DNA from: Pedobacter riviphilus | Lineage (GTDB): Bacteria > Bacteroidota > Bacteroidia > Sphingobacteriales > Sphingobacteriaceae | NCBI RefSeq assembly: GCF_014692875.1 | Contig: NZ_CP061171.1 | Span: forward strand, 1,116,001 to 1,180,000 | Reading direction: 5' to 3' | Length of the DNA: 64,000 nucleotides | Shown here: one piece after another, positions 1 through 8,376 of the stretch | How positions within the stretch are numbered: the stretch's first letter is position 1 | How the letters are laid out: each line of letters starts with the position of its first letter | Position numbers and translations under genes: made by a program | Notes under the pieces: model-generated | What the model was told of the DNA's origin: nothing | Databases searched by the model: none | What the model saw: only the letters and a program-made list of their open reading frames with translations

Positions 1-206
1 TTTTTGGCTAATTTAACACCACCACCTTTACCGCGACCACCAGCGTGGATTTGCGCTTTAATTACAACCCAGTCAGAATTATAATCAGTTTTCAGTTGCT
101 TAGCAGCCTCAACAGCTTGCTCAGGAGTATCGGCAACTATTCCTTCTTGAACGTTAACACCGAAACTTTTTAATATTTGTTTACCCTGGTATTCGTGAAT
201 ATTCAT
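1..206 (-). CDS. sucC: Succinyl-CoA synthetase (ADP-forming) beta subunit, N-terminal part
   Basis: The first 68 codons of a gene that runs off the left edge of the window. The translation opens [17 protein letters not shown] and continues to the glycine-rich [15 protein letters not shown] stretch, which is the ATP-grasp N-terminal signature of SucC. The enzyme interconverts succinyl-CoA and succinate with substrate-level phosphorylation in the TCA cycle, as an SucC/SucD complex in the cytoplasm. The ATG at 204-206 is the normal family start. SucD and the rest of SucC lie outside the window. Confidence 0.95.
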   Translation of the reverse strand, partial: MNIHEYQGKQILKSFGVNVQEGIVADTPEQAVEAAKQLKTDYNSDWVVIKAQIHAGGRGKGGGVKLAK

Positions 207-480
207 CTGTTTATATTTTTGTCTTTATCTGTCAGATGGAGCCTTTTACCATTAAAATAATTATTTTAACAGTATCGGGTTCATTTGCTACAAAATTTGC
301 CCAAAGCTACAATTTCAAACCCTTTAAACAAATAGCAATCGCCGATTTTTTCAGAAAATGAACGTTTTATGTTAATCGGGAAATTAGTGCCTGTAATGTG
401 CGCTAGTTTATAGTGTTCCGCTGATTTCGCTAATATGCACAGAGATTTTTTATTTGAAAGTGAGAGGGTGGTTCTTCGTG

Positions 481-550
481 GCGGCTGGTGGCCCTGCTTT
501 CCGCTATAAGTCCTCACTACGCTCCGGGCTTATCGCTGTAATCGGGCTTA
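481..550. repeat. Dispersed intergenic repeat, AGCCCGAT family
   Basis: Between sucC and the next gene (207-644) I see no convincing gene. Within it, the minus strand of 481-550 reads as AAGCCCGATTACAGCG, then AAGCCCGGAGCG, GTGAGGACTT and AGCGGAAAGCAGGG. The words AGCCCGGA, AGTGAGGACTT and ATAGC recur in the tandem array at 28.7-29.9 kb and a looser relative lies near 13.6 kb. From memory this resembles a very common Bacteroidota intergenic element. Its function is unknown; a role in transcript ends is possible. Confidence 0.55.
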
Positions 551-644
551 AAAACAATTTGGTTCCTAACAAATGCAAAAAAAATATATTTCCTCTGCAC
601 TAATTATCTTAAATCTGCGGGAACAAAAGGGTTAATAGTGTTCT

Positions 645-953
645 TTAACTTCCAGCAAAAGGTGTCCCGAATATACCAACAGCCAGTTCTGCCCAGATCA
701 GGAATAAGGCTAGTAAAATAACAACGAGTATTAATGTTCTTAAAGTGCCTGTTTTTAAGTTTCTAATTACAAGTTCTATAGCTAAACCCGTGCTGAGTAG
801 TAATGTTCCCGCGATTATAAAATCGGATAGTGTCCAGTCCACCTCATTAGTAAATTGCATGGCTATTAAAGGAATAGCCAATATTGACGCGATTACGCTT
901 AAAATAATGATGATTCTTAGTTTGCCTGAGCCAATTATTTCTTGAGTTTTCAT
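645..953 (-). CDS. Small membrane protein of unknown function
   Basis: A 102-residue protein with three predicted membrane segments (about residues 13-32, 44-62 and 72-95) separated by short charged loops. No catalytic motif is visible. It lies about 100 bp downstream of the operon that starts near 4.35 kb and on the same strand, so it may be its last gene or an independent unit. An ORF on the opposite strand in the same place looks like a shadow. I do not recognise a named family. Confidence 0.6.
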   Translation of the reverse strand: MKTQEIIGSGKLRIIIILSVIASILAIPLIAMQFTNEVDWTLSDFIIAGTLLLSTGLAIELVIRNLKTGTLRTLILVVILLALFLIWAELAVGIFGTPFAGS

Positions 954-1051
954 GATTTTAATGTTTTAATTTACGTTTTTAATGGATAATTAAATAATTT
1001 TTAGTTTCCCCGGTGCGATTTACACCAGGGAGCTAAGAGTTGAGCGGTTAA

Positions 1052-1483
1052 TTATAAAATGATTTGCCAAACAGCTTTAACTTTCTTTAATTTTGCTTGA
1101 GCGGTTGGAATAATGATTTGTGTCTCCTTAAAATCGCCGTATTTTCTGCTTAATTCTGCTATCGAAACAGATTTACCATTTTTTATAAAAACGACTAAGT
1201 TGAAATGATCAAGATGTCTTATCCCGTTGTTCCGAATGTTTCTTAAATCCATTTTTAACTTAGATTGAAGTATATTTATTTGAGCATAGGGAGCAATAAT
1301 CAGTATATGATCTGCATCTAAATTTTCAATCTTAGCGAAATCAATACTTTGTTGTGAAATAATTTGATCTATTATACAATGGGTTAATGTTTGGTCAGCG
1401 CTCAATTGATAAAAATAATTCCAAGAGAACAGTCCAATGATCAAAATGATTAGAAATGCTTTTGCTTTCATGATTCTTGACAC
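1052..1483 (-). CDS. Membrane-anchored protein of unknown function
   Basis: A 143-residue protein with one N-terminal hydrophobic segment (about residues 8-25), likely an uncleaved signal anchor, followed by a soluble domain of about 115 residues. The domain is rich in Ile, Lys and Asn and has no motif I recognise. It starts 2 bp after the end of the DUF4173 gene, so the two are probably co-transcribed and translationally coupled. It may act together with the multi-pass proteins upstream, but nothing in the sequence gives a reaction. Confidence 0.65.
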   Translation of the reverse strand: MSRIMKAKAFLIILIIGLFSWNYFYQLSADQTLTHCIIDQIISQQSIDFAKIENLDADHILIIAPYAQINILQSKLKMDLRNIRNNGIRHLDHFNLVVFIKNGKSVSIAELSRKYGDFKETQIIIPTAQAKLKKVKAVWQIIL

Positions 1484-1485
1484 TA

Positions 1486-3047
1486 TTATTTTTTACTTAC
1501 ACCAAAGTATTCCGCCGTATTCCAATCCTGTAAATTCCATGATAACCAGCTTACCTTTTTGAAATTTTCCTTAAAATAACCGATACGTTTATCAAGCTTT
1601 TTGGTATAAAAATCGGCTGTTTCTGGTGTAACAATTTCTCTTCCATGCAGATCTTTAGATGCGGTATAGTGTAGTTTTGATCTGTTTTTATCTAAAGTAG
1701 GCAATGTTTTATCGGATAATGAAAGCAGATAATCCACATCAATGCCAACCTGATCACTTTGCGCTAAATTATATTTGGCAATAAAAACATCCCAGTTAAC
1801 GAGGCTGAAAGCCAGTAACAGTACAAACCAGATATTTCCATTCACTTTAAATAAATAGAAAAGTGTTTTCTGTTTGGCAACTTTTATATATACCGTTGCT
1901 AAGCCAATAATGCAGAGTAAGGCAAAAACCACAACGCCAATTCTTTTATGTGTTAAGCCGTAAAATTCGATGTAATAGCCATCGCGTATAAAAACAGAAA
2001 TAATGAGGATGAAATTCTGTATCATCCAGGTAAAGGCCAGTGTTTTTAGTATTTTACTTTTGTTGTAAAAATTTAGATTTCCGCGGAAGAAATACAAAAT
2101 TACAGCCATGGCAAGTACAATGCTAAATATTAATGCATTGGTGCCGTCGTGAAGATCGGAAGAAAAATTTCCTGCCGGTTTGTAACCAAACCAGAGTGTG
2201 GAAATATCAATCAGATTTATGCATAACAGTAAAAGATTTAATGAAACAAAAGAAATGATCCCGATAATATATTCAGTTTTTAAGGCCATTTTTTTTGTAA
2301 TTATCTGTGAAGTAAAGGTATTCACAACTTCATACCAAATGCTTTTGGGTTTTTGACTGCGTCTGATCCGTAACAGCTTTTCACTGCAGCCTGCTTCTAA
2401 TCTTTCGATACTTTTATTATAAAAAGTGATGATGAGCCCCCTGTTACCATAGTACCCAGACAAAAATGAAAGAAACGAGGCAAACTTAAATCCTGTAGTA
2501 TAAATCCGAATACATTATTGAAAAAGTCGGAAATGCAAGTTAGTGTTAACCCAAGGTAATGTGCAAAAACCTGATTAGCGCCGCTGTAAATACCTGTAAA
2601 AACCAACAGAATAATCAGCGGGAGTATGATGTATTTAATCGGTCTGAAAATAGGTTTTAAATTGAAGTTTCCAATTTTAACATCAGATAATCTTTTGATT
2701 AAGCTAACGGGAATCGTAATCATTTGGATAGCGGTGGCCAAAGCAGCTACATAAATGGTACGTACAGCTTGATAATGGGCAAAACCTACAAACAGCACCA
2801 AACTAATGAAATAAGTTACGGTAGTAAGTGTTGAATTATTGATCACAACCAGTATAGCAGCCAGCAAGTGTGCTAGCATATAAAATTTAAATTTGGTGCT
2901 TTTTATTACCTCAGGGTTAAAAATGGTAACCGCTATAATAAAAATGCTGTAAATCAGTTGGTTTAAGGCCAGCCACTCTTCCCAGAAGATGTAGCTAAAA
3001 AGTAATCCGCCCAACAGGGTAGAGAAGAATAAAAAGTTGGATTTCAT
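1486..3047 (-). pseudogene. DUF4173/DUF4153-type multi-pass membrane protein, frame broken once
   Basis: Two overlapping reading frames, 3047-2397 and 2463-1486, together make one protein of about 520 residues, the usual length for this family. The first part has about eight hydrophobic helices; the second has more helices and a soluble C-terminal tail of about 80 residues. The frame changes at a GGGGG run near 2437-2441; restoring one G gives a smooth join (ACA GGG GGG CTC, read T-G-G-L). It lies in an operon with a winged-helix regulator and other membrane proteins. The function of the family is unknown. A single missing base in a homopolymer suggests sequence error rather than decay. Confidence 0.7.
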
Positions 3048-3058
3048 TTTGTTTAGGA

Positions 3059-3367
3059 TTAAAAAATAGGATGTAATACAAGAAAGAGATAGAAAAAGCT
3101 TAGGGGAATATTTAGCAGCATACTGATAATGGCCACGATGTATGCTCTCCTGTAGTCGGTGTTGTAGATTAGTTCTAATAAAAGTATCAATAAAAAGATG
3201 CCGTTAATTACAAATGCCGATAGTACATAAACCAATCCCAAGCCTATCAAAAAACCTGCATGGGATATCATATAGGCTATTAAAATCATGGTTCCGAAAA
3301 ATGCAGAATAGTAGGCAAGTTTCTTTCCAACGTAAATCATTTGGGGTTCTTTAATTTCTTCTTTCAT
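3059..3367 (-). CDS. Small membrane protein of unknown function
   Basis: A 102-residue protein with three to four hydrophobic segments. I chose the ATG at 3365-3367 (MKEEIKEPQMIYVGKK) over the upstream in-frame ATG at 3391, because the upstream codons lie inside a perfect palindrome that also occurs before the 3715-4350 gene at the same distance from its start. It is followed 11 bp later by the DUF4173 gene and preceded by the winged-helix regulator, so it is probably the first gene of a second transcription unit in the same cluster. No function can be assigned. Confidence 0.65.
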   Translation of the reverse strand: MKEEIKEPQMIYVGKKLAYYSAFFGTMILIAYMISHAGFLIGLGLVYVLSAFVINGIFLLILLLELIYNTDYRRAYIVAIISMLLNIPLSFFYLFLVLHPIF

Positions 3368-3378
3368 CTTTAAAAGTG

Positions 3379-3393
3379 CTTTGAATTTCAAAG
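3379..3393. promoter_or_regulatory. Palindromic operator candidate, copy 1
   Basis: CTTTGAATTTCAAAG is a perfect 7-1-7 palindrome. It lies 11 bp upstream of the ATG at 3367 (minus strand), just after the winged-helix regulator gene. The same core with the same flanks (TTAAAAGTG on the left, T on the right) occurs at 4361-4375 before the first gene of the cluster. Two matching palindromes before two transcription starts around a small DNA-binding protein suggest autoregulation. This is inference from position and symmetry. Confidence 0.5.
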
Positions 3394-3415
3394 TAAATAG
3401 TTAAAAAAAAATAGC

Positions 3416-3712
3416 TTATAGTTTTTTGATCATTTTTTCAAGTGCATCTAAATGTGCTTTAAAAGCCTGTTTGCCTAAAGCCGTGATAGAGTAGGTGGTG
3501 CTGGTTTTTCTGCCGATAAAACCTTTGTACACCTTAATAAATTCGGCCTGTTCTAACGTATTTAAATGTGAAGCCAAATTGCCATCGGTTAATTCGAGCA
3601 TCTGTTTCAGGTCGTTAAAGCCAATTTCATCGTTTACCACCAGGATAGACATAACGCCCAACCTGATCCGGCTATCGAATATTTTATTTAAATCTGCTAT
3701 CGGGTTTTTCAT
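3416..3712 (-). CDS. Winged-helix transcriptional regulator (HTH_34/MarR-like)
   Basis: A 98-residue protein consisting almost entirely of a winged-helix DNA-binding domain. The region around residues 30-60 (LKQMLELTDGNLASHLNTLE) is the helix-turn-helix, and KTSTTYSITALGKQAF is the wing and last helix. This matches the short winged-helix regulators often found next to membrane proteins in Bacteroidota. It starts 2 bp after the 3715-4350 gene, so both are likely on one mRNA. It has no sensor domain, so its signal could come from a partner membrane protein. Its likely target is the palindrome at 3379 and 4361. Confidence 0.85.
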   Translation of the reverse strand: MKNPIADLNKIFDSRIRLGVMSILVVNDEIGFNDLKQMLELTDGNLASHLNTLEQAEFIKVYKGFIGRKTSTTYSITALGKQAFKAHLDALEKMIKKL

Positions 3713-3714
3713 CC

Positions 3715-4350
3715 TTACTGACCTCTCTCATATTTAAAATACATTAAAAGACCATAAACAATGTGCAGTATACCAAAGCCGAAAGCCCAAAAAATTAACC
3801 CGTAACCAACGTAAAACATGCAGATCAACCCAAGTATTACTTCGCAAAGCCCCAGGTAGCGAATATCACTGTAAGTATATTTACTGGCATTAATAAGTGC
3901 TAAGCCATAAAAAATTAAGCAGCTCGGGGCAATAATGCTATAAGTATTTGGATGGTTAATTAATAAAGCAATAATAAATAATCCACCAGCAAACAAAGGA
4001 ACAAATAAATTGATTAAGAGTGATTTAGAGGTTTTATCCCAGATAGGAAGATTGTTTTTTTGACTCTTTCTATAGGTAAATAAAACGCCACCAGCTAAAG
4101 CAATCACTAGAACAAAAACACCAAGTTTTATCAAGTTAAACTCCAAGTCCATTTCTCCATCTACACCATAACCGTAACCTCGTTTATTGATGAATTTGTT
4201 AATTTCATCATTAGCAAAGTAAGCGCCAATTAAAGCAATAACGCCAGCAAAAACACCAGATAAACCACTCAAAGAAATAAATCTCGAAGACCTGTCCATC
4301 ATATGTCTGATATCTTTTAAGGCATTTAATTGTTCTTCTTGAGTGTTCAT
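3715..4350 (-). CDS. Multi-pass membrane protein of unknown function
   Basis: About 211 residues with six hydrophobic segments, beginning MNTQEEQLNALKDIRHMMDR. An in-frame ATG exists at 4428 but the 26 extra residues are Lys/Phe-rich and cross the palindrome at 4361-4375, so the ATG at 4348-4350 is the better start. It is the first gene of the cluster and its stop lies 2 bp before the winged-helix regulator. Such membrane protein plus small regulator pairs are common in Bacteroidota, but I do not know a function. Confidence 0.7.
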   Translation of the reverse strand: MNTQEEQLNALKDIRHMMDRSSRFISLSGLSGVFAGVIALIGAYFANDEINKFINKRGYGYGVDGEMDLEFNLIKLGVFVLVIALAGGVLFTYRKSQKNNLPIWDKTSKSLLINLFVPLFAGGLFIIALLINHPNTYSIIAPSCLIFYGLALINASKYTYSDIRYLGLCEVILGLICMFYVGYGLIFWAFGFGILHIVYGLLMYFKYERGQ

Positions 4351-4360
4351 TTTAAAAGTG

Positions 4361-4375
4361 CTTTGTTTTTCAAAG
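4361..4375. promoter_or_regulatory. Palindromic operator candidate, copy 2
   Basis: CTTTGTTTTTCAAAG has 5-bp arms around a 5-bp centre. It lies 10 bp upstream of the ATG at 4350 (minus strand), the same position that copy 1 (3379-3393) has before its gene. The shared block is TTAAAAGTGCTTTG, two variable bases, then TTTCAAAGT. Probable binding site for the winged-helix protein at 3416-3712. Confidence 0.5.
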
Positions 4376-4541
4376 TTAAATAGAAAATTGATATCTGCAA
4401 ATCTTTTTTTGTTTTTTTCTTTTGGCATGATTACACGGATGAATAGATTACACAGATTTTAAAGATCTAATTTTTTCGAATTTGTTTTCTAATTTTTGCT
4501 AAGCCTTCAGTCTTTGGTCTTTAGTCTTTCCGCTTTTTTAC

Positions 4542-4549
4542 TAAATTTG
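4542..4549 (+). promoter_or_regulatory. -7 promoter element of lolD
   Basis: TAAATTTG matches the Bacteroidota -7 consensus TAnnTTTG exactly and lies only 4 bp before the lolD ATG at 4554, which implies a very short or leaderless mRNA. A TTTG at 4513-4516 is a weak -33 candidate with a long spacer. Confidence 0.45.
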
Positions 4550-4553
4550 AACC

Positions 4554-5204
4554 ATGCTAAAAGCCACTGGAATAAGAAAATCGTACGGAAATCTGCAAAT
4601 TTTAAAAGGCGTAAATTTTGAAGTGCAAAAAGGAGAGATTGTAAGCATTATTGGCCCATCTGGTGCAGGTAAAAGTACTTTGTTGCATATTTTAGGGACA
4701 TTGGATAAACCTGATGAGGGATCTGTTGAGTTAAAAGGTACGACCATAAATAAATTGAATGGCGATTTATTGAGTACTTTCCGAAACCAGAATATAGGTT
4801 TTGTATTTCAGTTTCATCATTTGTTGCCGGAATTTAGTGCAATTGAAAATATTTGTATCCCGGCATTTATAGCCAAAACCAATAAAAAACAGGCTGAAAA
4901 CAGGGCGTTTGAACTTTTAGATCTGTTCGGACTTAAAGATAGAGCCCAGCATAAGCCCAATCAGCTGTCTGGCGGTGAGCAGCAACGTGTAGCCATTGCA
5001 AGAGCGCTGATCAATAATCCTTCAATCATATTGGCCGATGAGCCTTCAGGGAATTTGGATTCTGAAAATGCGGCAGGATTACATCAGTTATTTGTTAGTT
5101 TGCGCGATAATTTCCATCAAACGTTTGTAATTGTTACGCACAATGAACACCTTGCAAAAACCAGCGATCGCGTGGTGAGCATGAAAGATGGTTTAATTGT
5201 ATAA
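4554..5204 (+). CDS. lolD: ABC transporter ATP-binding protein, LolD-like
   Basis: A 216-residue ATPase of the MacB/LolD type. Visible motifs are Walker A (GPSGAGKST, about residues 34-42), Q-loop (VFQFHH), ABC signature (LSGGEQQR), Walker B with catalytic Glu ([12 protein letters not shown]) and H-loop (VTHNE). LolD powers the LolC/E complex that releases lipoproteins from the inner membrane for delivery to LolA. No permease gene is adjacent, so the partner is encoded elsewhere; a lolA gene is present at 32.9 kb. Assignment to LolD rather than another MacB-type exporter rests on the compact length and sequence. Confidence 0.85.
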   Translation: MLKATGIRKSYGNLQILKGVNFEVQKGEIVSIIGPSGAGKSTLLHILGTLDKPDEGSVELKGTTINKLNGDLLSTFRNQNIGFVFQFHHLLPEFSAIENICIPAFIAKTNKKQAENRAFELLDLFGLKDRAQHKPNQLSGGEQQRVAIARALINNPSIILADEPSGNLDSENAAGLHQLFVSLRDNFHQTFVIVTHNEHLAKTSDRVVSMKDGLIV

Positions 5205-5312
5205 AAGCGAGGATTTAAGGATTATATGATTTTAGGAAGAATACGGACATCCAATCATGCTCTCATTCAAAACCCTCTCATTCACTAATTTTATTCATTC
5301 AATAATTAAATT

Positions 5313-5792
5313 TTGAAAATACTCATTACCAGCGGAAATAATGCGAAAGCTTTAAAGCTGATGAAAGCATTCCCAAGTCATTTTGTACTACTGGCCGATT
5401 ATGGCGATGTACCCGGCATCATTACAGAAAAATATGCTTTTTCTTCCTTAGGCTTGTTAAATAAAGATAGCATAGCTCACATTTTGCTTAACTTTTGCAT
5501 TACTGAAGGGATAGATTGCATCATCCCTTTACACGATTATGAAGTTGAGCCATTGGCTAAGTCTGCAGTGCTTTTTGGGGAGTATGGAATTCAGGTGCTT
5601 TTGCCTAATGCTGATGTAATTGCAGATTATTTACCCCAGGAAAAGCAATCTTTTCAAAATTTTGCAGTATATATCCATGGCGATTGTATTTATTCGAGCG
5701 GGGAAAATACTGTATCCCAGAAACTGTCATCATCATTTAATGGGGTATTCGGCTTTAACAATGTTAATGACTTAAAACTTTTTACAATTTAA
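5313..5792 (+). CDS. Stand-alone pre-ATP-grasp-like protein
   Basis: A 159-residue protein. Residues 1-110 read like the Rossmann-type pre-ATP-grasp domain of CarB/PylC-like ligases (MKILITSGNNAKALKLMKAF near the start, then a GIDCIIPLHDYEVE stretch), but the ATP-grasp catalytic core is absent. The frame opens at a TTG at 5313; AATTAAATTTTG just upstream resembles a -7 box, so the mRNA may be leaderless. It is 1 bp from the HAD-like gene, so the two are almost certainly an operon. Catalysis is unlikely without the core; ligand binding or a structural role is more likely. Function unknown. Confidence 0.65.
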   Translation: MKILITSGNNAKALKLMKAFPSHFVLLADYGDVPGIITEKYAFSSLGLLNKDSIAHILLNFCITEGIDCIIPLHDYEVEPLAKSAVLFGEYGIQVLLPNADVIADYLPQEKQSFQNFAVYIHGDCIYSSGENTVSQKLSSSFNGVFGFNNVNDLKLFTI

Positions 5793-5793
5793 T

Positions 5794-6402
5794 ATGGATG
5801 CCTATCAATACGTTCAGGATAAACAACTTGTTATTTTTGAGTTAGACAATGTGCTTTTTCCTGAAAAGGACTATCTGTTGCAGGTGTATTACCTGTTTGC
5901 ACAGTTTATAGAATATACCGAGCAAAAAAATGCGCAGCCCATCATCAGCTTTATGCAGACTGAATATGAAAATAACGGAACAGATGGGCTTTTCGAAAAA
6001 ACGGCTGAACAATTTGGGATTGATGAAAAATATAAATACAATTTCGATCTCCTGCATTTAAATGCCCGTTTGCCGCTTAAGCTCTTGCTTTTTAAAAATA
6101 TGCTCGAGTTTATGCAGGAGCTTGTTGTAAACCGGAAGCAGATTTTTATTGTAACAGCCGGCAACCCGGAACAACAACTCAATAAAATTAAGCAAACGGA
6201 GTGGAACGGACTAGAGCAATACCTTACGGTATATTTTGTTGAGGAATTGGGCCAATCTAAAGCAGAAATTTTTCAGAACATACTAAACAGCAACAATTTA
6301 TTGCCTAACCAAGCGTTAGTTGTTGGTGCAAATAAATTTGATGAGCAACAATCTAAATTAATTAATTTGCAGTATATTGTATCACTAGAAATTTACAAAT
6401 AA
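5794..6402 (+). CDS. HAD-superfamily-like protein with altered catalytic residues
   Basis: A 202-residue protein with the layout of a HAD hydrolase: motif I at residues 14-20 (IFELDNV), motif II Thr in FIVTAGN, motif III Lys in QSKAEIF, and motif IV at about 176-183 (VVGANKFD). In active HADs motif I is DxDxT/V with the first Asp as nucleophile; here it is Glu16. The motif IV GD is GA (Ala179). Two of the key acidic positions are therefore changed, so phosphatase activity is doubtful. It lies between the pre-ATP-grasp gene (1-bp gap) and the S41 protease (2-bp gap). Confidence 0.75.
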   Translation: MDAYQYVQDKQLVIFELDNVLFPEKDYLLQVYYLFAQFIEYTEQKNAQPIISFMQTEYENNGTDGLFEKTAEQFGIDEKYKYNFDLLHLNARLPLKLLLFKNMLEFMQELVVNRKQIFIVTAGNPEQQLNKIKQTEWNGLEQYLTVYFVEELGQSKAEIFQNILNSNNLLPNQALVVGANKFDEQQSKLINLQYIVSLEIYK

Positions 6403-6404
6403 AT

Positions 6405-7911
6405 ATGCTTAGAAAATTTATTTCACAAAACACATTTTGGTGTGCTTTGATCATTGTGGCTGGGCTTACAGCATCGTGTAAAAAGTCAAATAATAATAAC
6501 CCTGATGCAAATATTGGTGGTGAGTCAAACCTGTTGCAAACTCCAACCAATGACCGGGCATTGCTGACTAAAGATTCGATTTTTTTATATGCCAAACAAA
6601 CCTATTTCTGGAATGCAGGTATGCCTAATTACGATACGTTTAACCGAGACAATACAACTCTAACAATGCCATCATTGCAGCACTTAAGGCTTTACCCAGC
6701 ACCGGAGGGAAAGATAAATATTCTTTTATTGATGATGGGACTGTAGCTGGCGAATTAGGTGGCGTAGCTGGAGATTTTGGCTTTTCGGTATTCTTTGCCA
6801 GTACGAATGATTTAAGGATCAAATATGTATATGCTGGATCTCCTGCCGGTGTTCAAGGCTTAAAGAGAGGTTATCAGATTACAAAATTAATGGTAGTACA
6901 GATATCAATACTACTGATGCAAGGATAGATTATATCGTGAATGCTATTTTTGGCACAAACCCAACGGTTACCATGACAGTTTTAAAACCAGATGGGACTA
7001 GTCAGGATGTAACGATAACCAAGGCGAGTTATAATATCAACCCGATACTTTTTACCAAAACATATACTATTGGTGTAAAAAAGGTGGGTTATATTGTATT
7101 CAATAGCTTTACCACTAATTCTGTTGCGCTATTGGATGCTGCATTTGCTCAGTTTGCAACGGATGGCGTTAACGAGTTGGTTGTTGATTTAAGGTACAAC
7201 GGTGGTGGTTCGGTAGCCACATCAGAAGCCTTTACAAATTTAATTGCCCCTGCTTCTCAAAACGGAAAAGTAATGAATACCACATACTGGACTAAAACCA
7301 TGCAGGATGGAGCCGCAACTATTTTACAAAATCAGAAATTTTATCAAACTGGTTCCGATGGCGTTAAACGAATGTTTTCAATGTTTGATTTAGATTATAA
7401 ACCAACCCGGGCTGCATTTAATCAAGAAGTCTTTGCAAAACGTGGCTCATTAAATGGCTTAACCAGGGTTTATTTTATTGTAACCAGCGGCACCGCATCA
7501 GCAAGTGAGCTATTAATTAATAATTTAAAGCCTGTAATAGATGTTAAACTGATCGGCAAGAAAACTTATGGTAAACCTGTAGGCTTTTTCTCTATCCGTA
7601 TTGATAAAAATGATTTATACATTCCACAGTTTGAAACCAAAAATCAATTAGATCAAGGGGGCTACTTTGATGGAATGGCAGTTGATAAAGATATTTTTGA
7701 TGATGTAACCAAAGATTTTGGAGATCCAACAGAAAAATTATTGGCACAGGCCTTATACTATTCGGCGAATGGAAGTTTCTCTTCTTTGATTAAGGATAAT
7801 ACCATTAGCAGTACTTCACCACTATCTAAAACCCAGGTTGGAGATCTTTCTGATAAGTTGGACCACGAATTTAAAGGAATGGTTGAGACCAGAAAGCTGA
7901 ATTTTAAATAA
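6405..7911 (+). pseudogene. S41 family C-terminal processing peptidase lipoprotein, frame broken twice
   Basis: A protease of about 502 residues once two single missing bases are restored, near 6652 (AATACAAC) and 6884 (ACAAAATT). It begins with a lipoprotein signal (lipobox LTASC), continues with an N-terminal helical region, a PDZ-like segment (AGSPAGVQGLKRGYQI lies in the middle frame) and the S41 core. The nucleophile Ser is in TSGTASASELL and the general-base Lys in KKTYGKPVG. The family cleaves periplasmic or outer-membrane proteins near their C-termini. A strong terminator follows. Both shifts have the same sign and the middle frame is open across its 230 bp, so sequence error is more likely than decay. 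Confidence 0.85.
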
Positions 7912-7930
7912 TTAGCTATAAACTTTATCG

Positions 7931-7969
7931 AAATGGCCAGATTTGAACTACAAATCTGGCCATTTTTTT
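7931..7969 (+). terminator. Intrinsic terminator after the S41 protease operon
   Basis: A perfect 15-bp stem (AAATGGCCAGATTTG and its complement) with a 5-base loop AACTA, followed by a run of seven T that ends at 7969. It closes the 5313-7911 operon. Confidence 0.9.
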
Positions 7970-8058
7970 ATAATTATTACACAAATCGAATAAATAAGAG
8001 TTGCATTTTTTCTAAAAAATTGATAAGCTTGTTTAACATTAATCGTTAAAGAGACACC

Positions 8059-8325
8059 ATGCCAATAGAAATTGTAGAAAAGGAACATATCAGTTATTTA
8101 AATATCATCAATGCAAAGGAAGATCATTCCAATGAACTACAAACCAAACTTGAAGAAGCGCAAAGGCTAGGTAATGAATTTAAATCAAAAGCCGTCATTA
8201 CTTTTAATACTACCATTGGTCCTAAACGTGTTGATACTACAGTTTGGGCAGTAACAGAGAAATATATACAGCTAAAAAACAATATTCATATTCCGTTAAA
8301 AAGTTTAATCGACATTGATTTTTAA
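8059..8325 (+). CDS. Conserved small protein of unknown function
   Basis: An 88-residue soluble protein beginning MPIEIVEKEHISYLN. The first half looks helical and charged (a short coiled-coil is possible around residues 20-40), the second half beta-rich. No metal-binding or catalytic motif is seen. It stands alone between the terminator at 7.95 kb and dprA, with a 51-bp gap to dprA. I recall similar short proteins in Sphingobacteriaceae but cannot name a function. Confidence 0.6.
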   Translation: MPIEIVEKEHISYLNIINAKEDHSNELQTKLEEAQRLGNEFKSKAVITFNTTIGPKRVDTTVWAVTEKYIQLKNNIHIPLKSLIDIDF

Positions 8326-8376
8326 GCTTGCTTTAAGGAAATAAATCATCCCGCATTTATTTAACCTTATCAGATC

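Noticed and set aside
281..517. Minus-strand 78-codon ORF
   Set aside because: It runs through a dispersed repeat, has no domain-like pattern and no promoter-like sequence.
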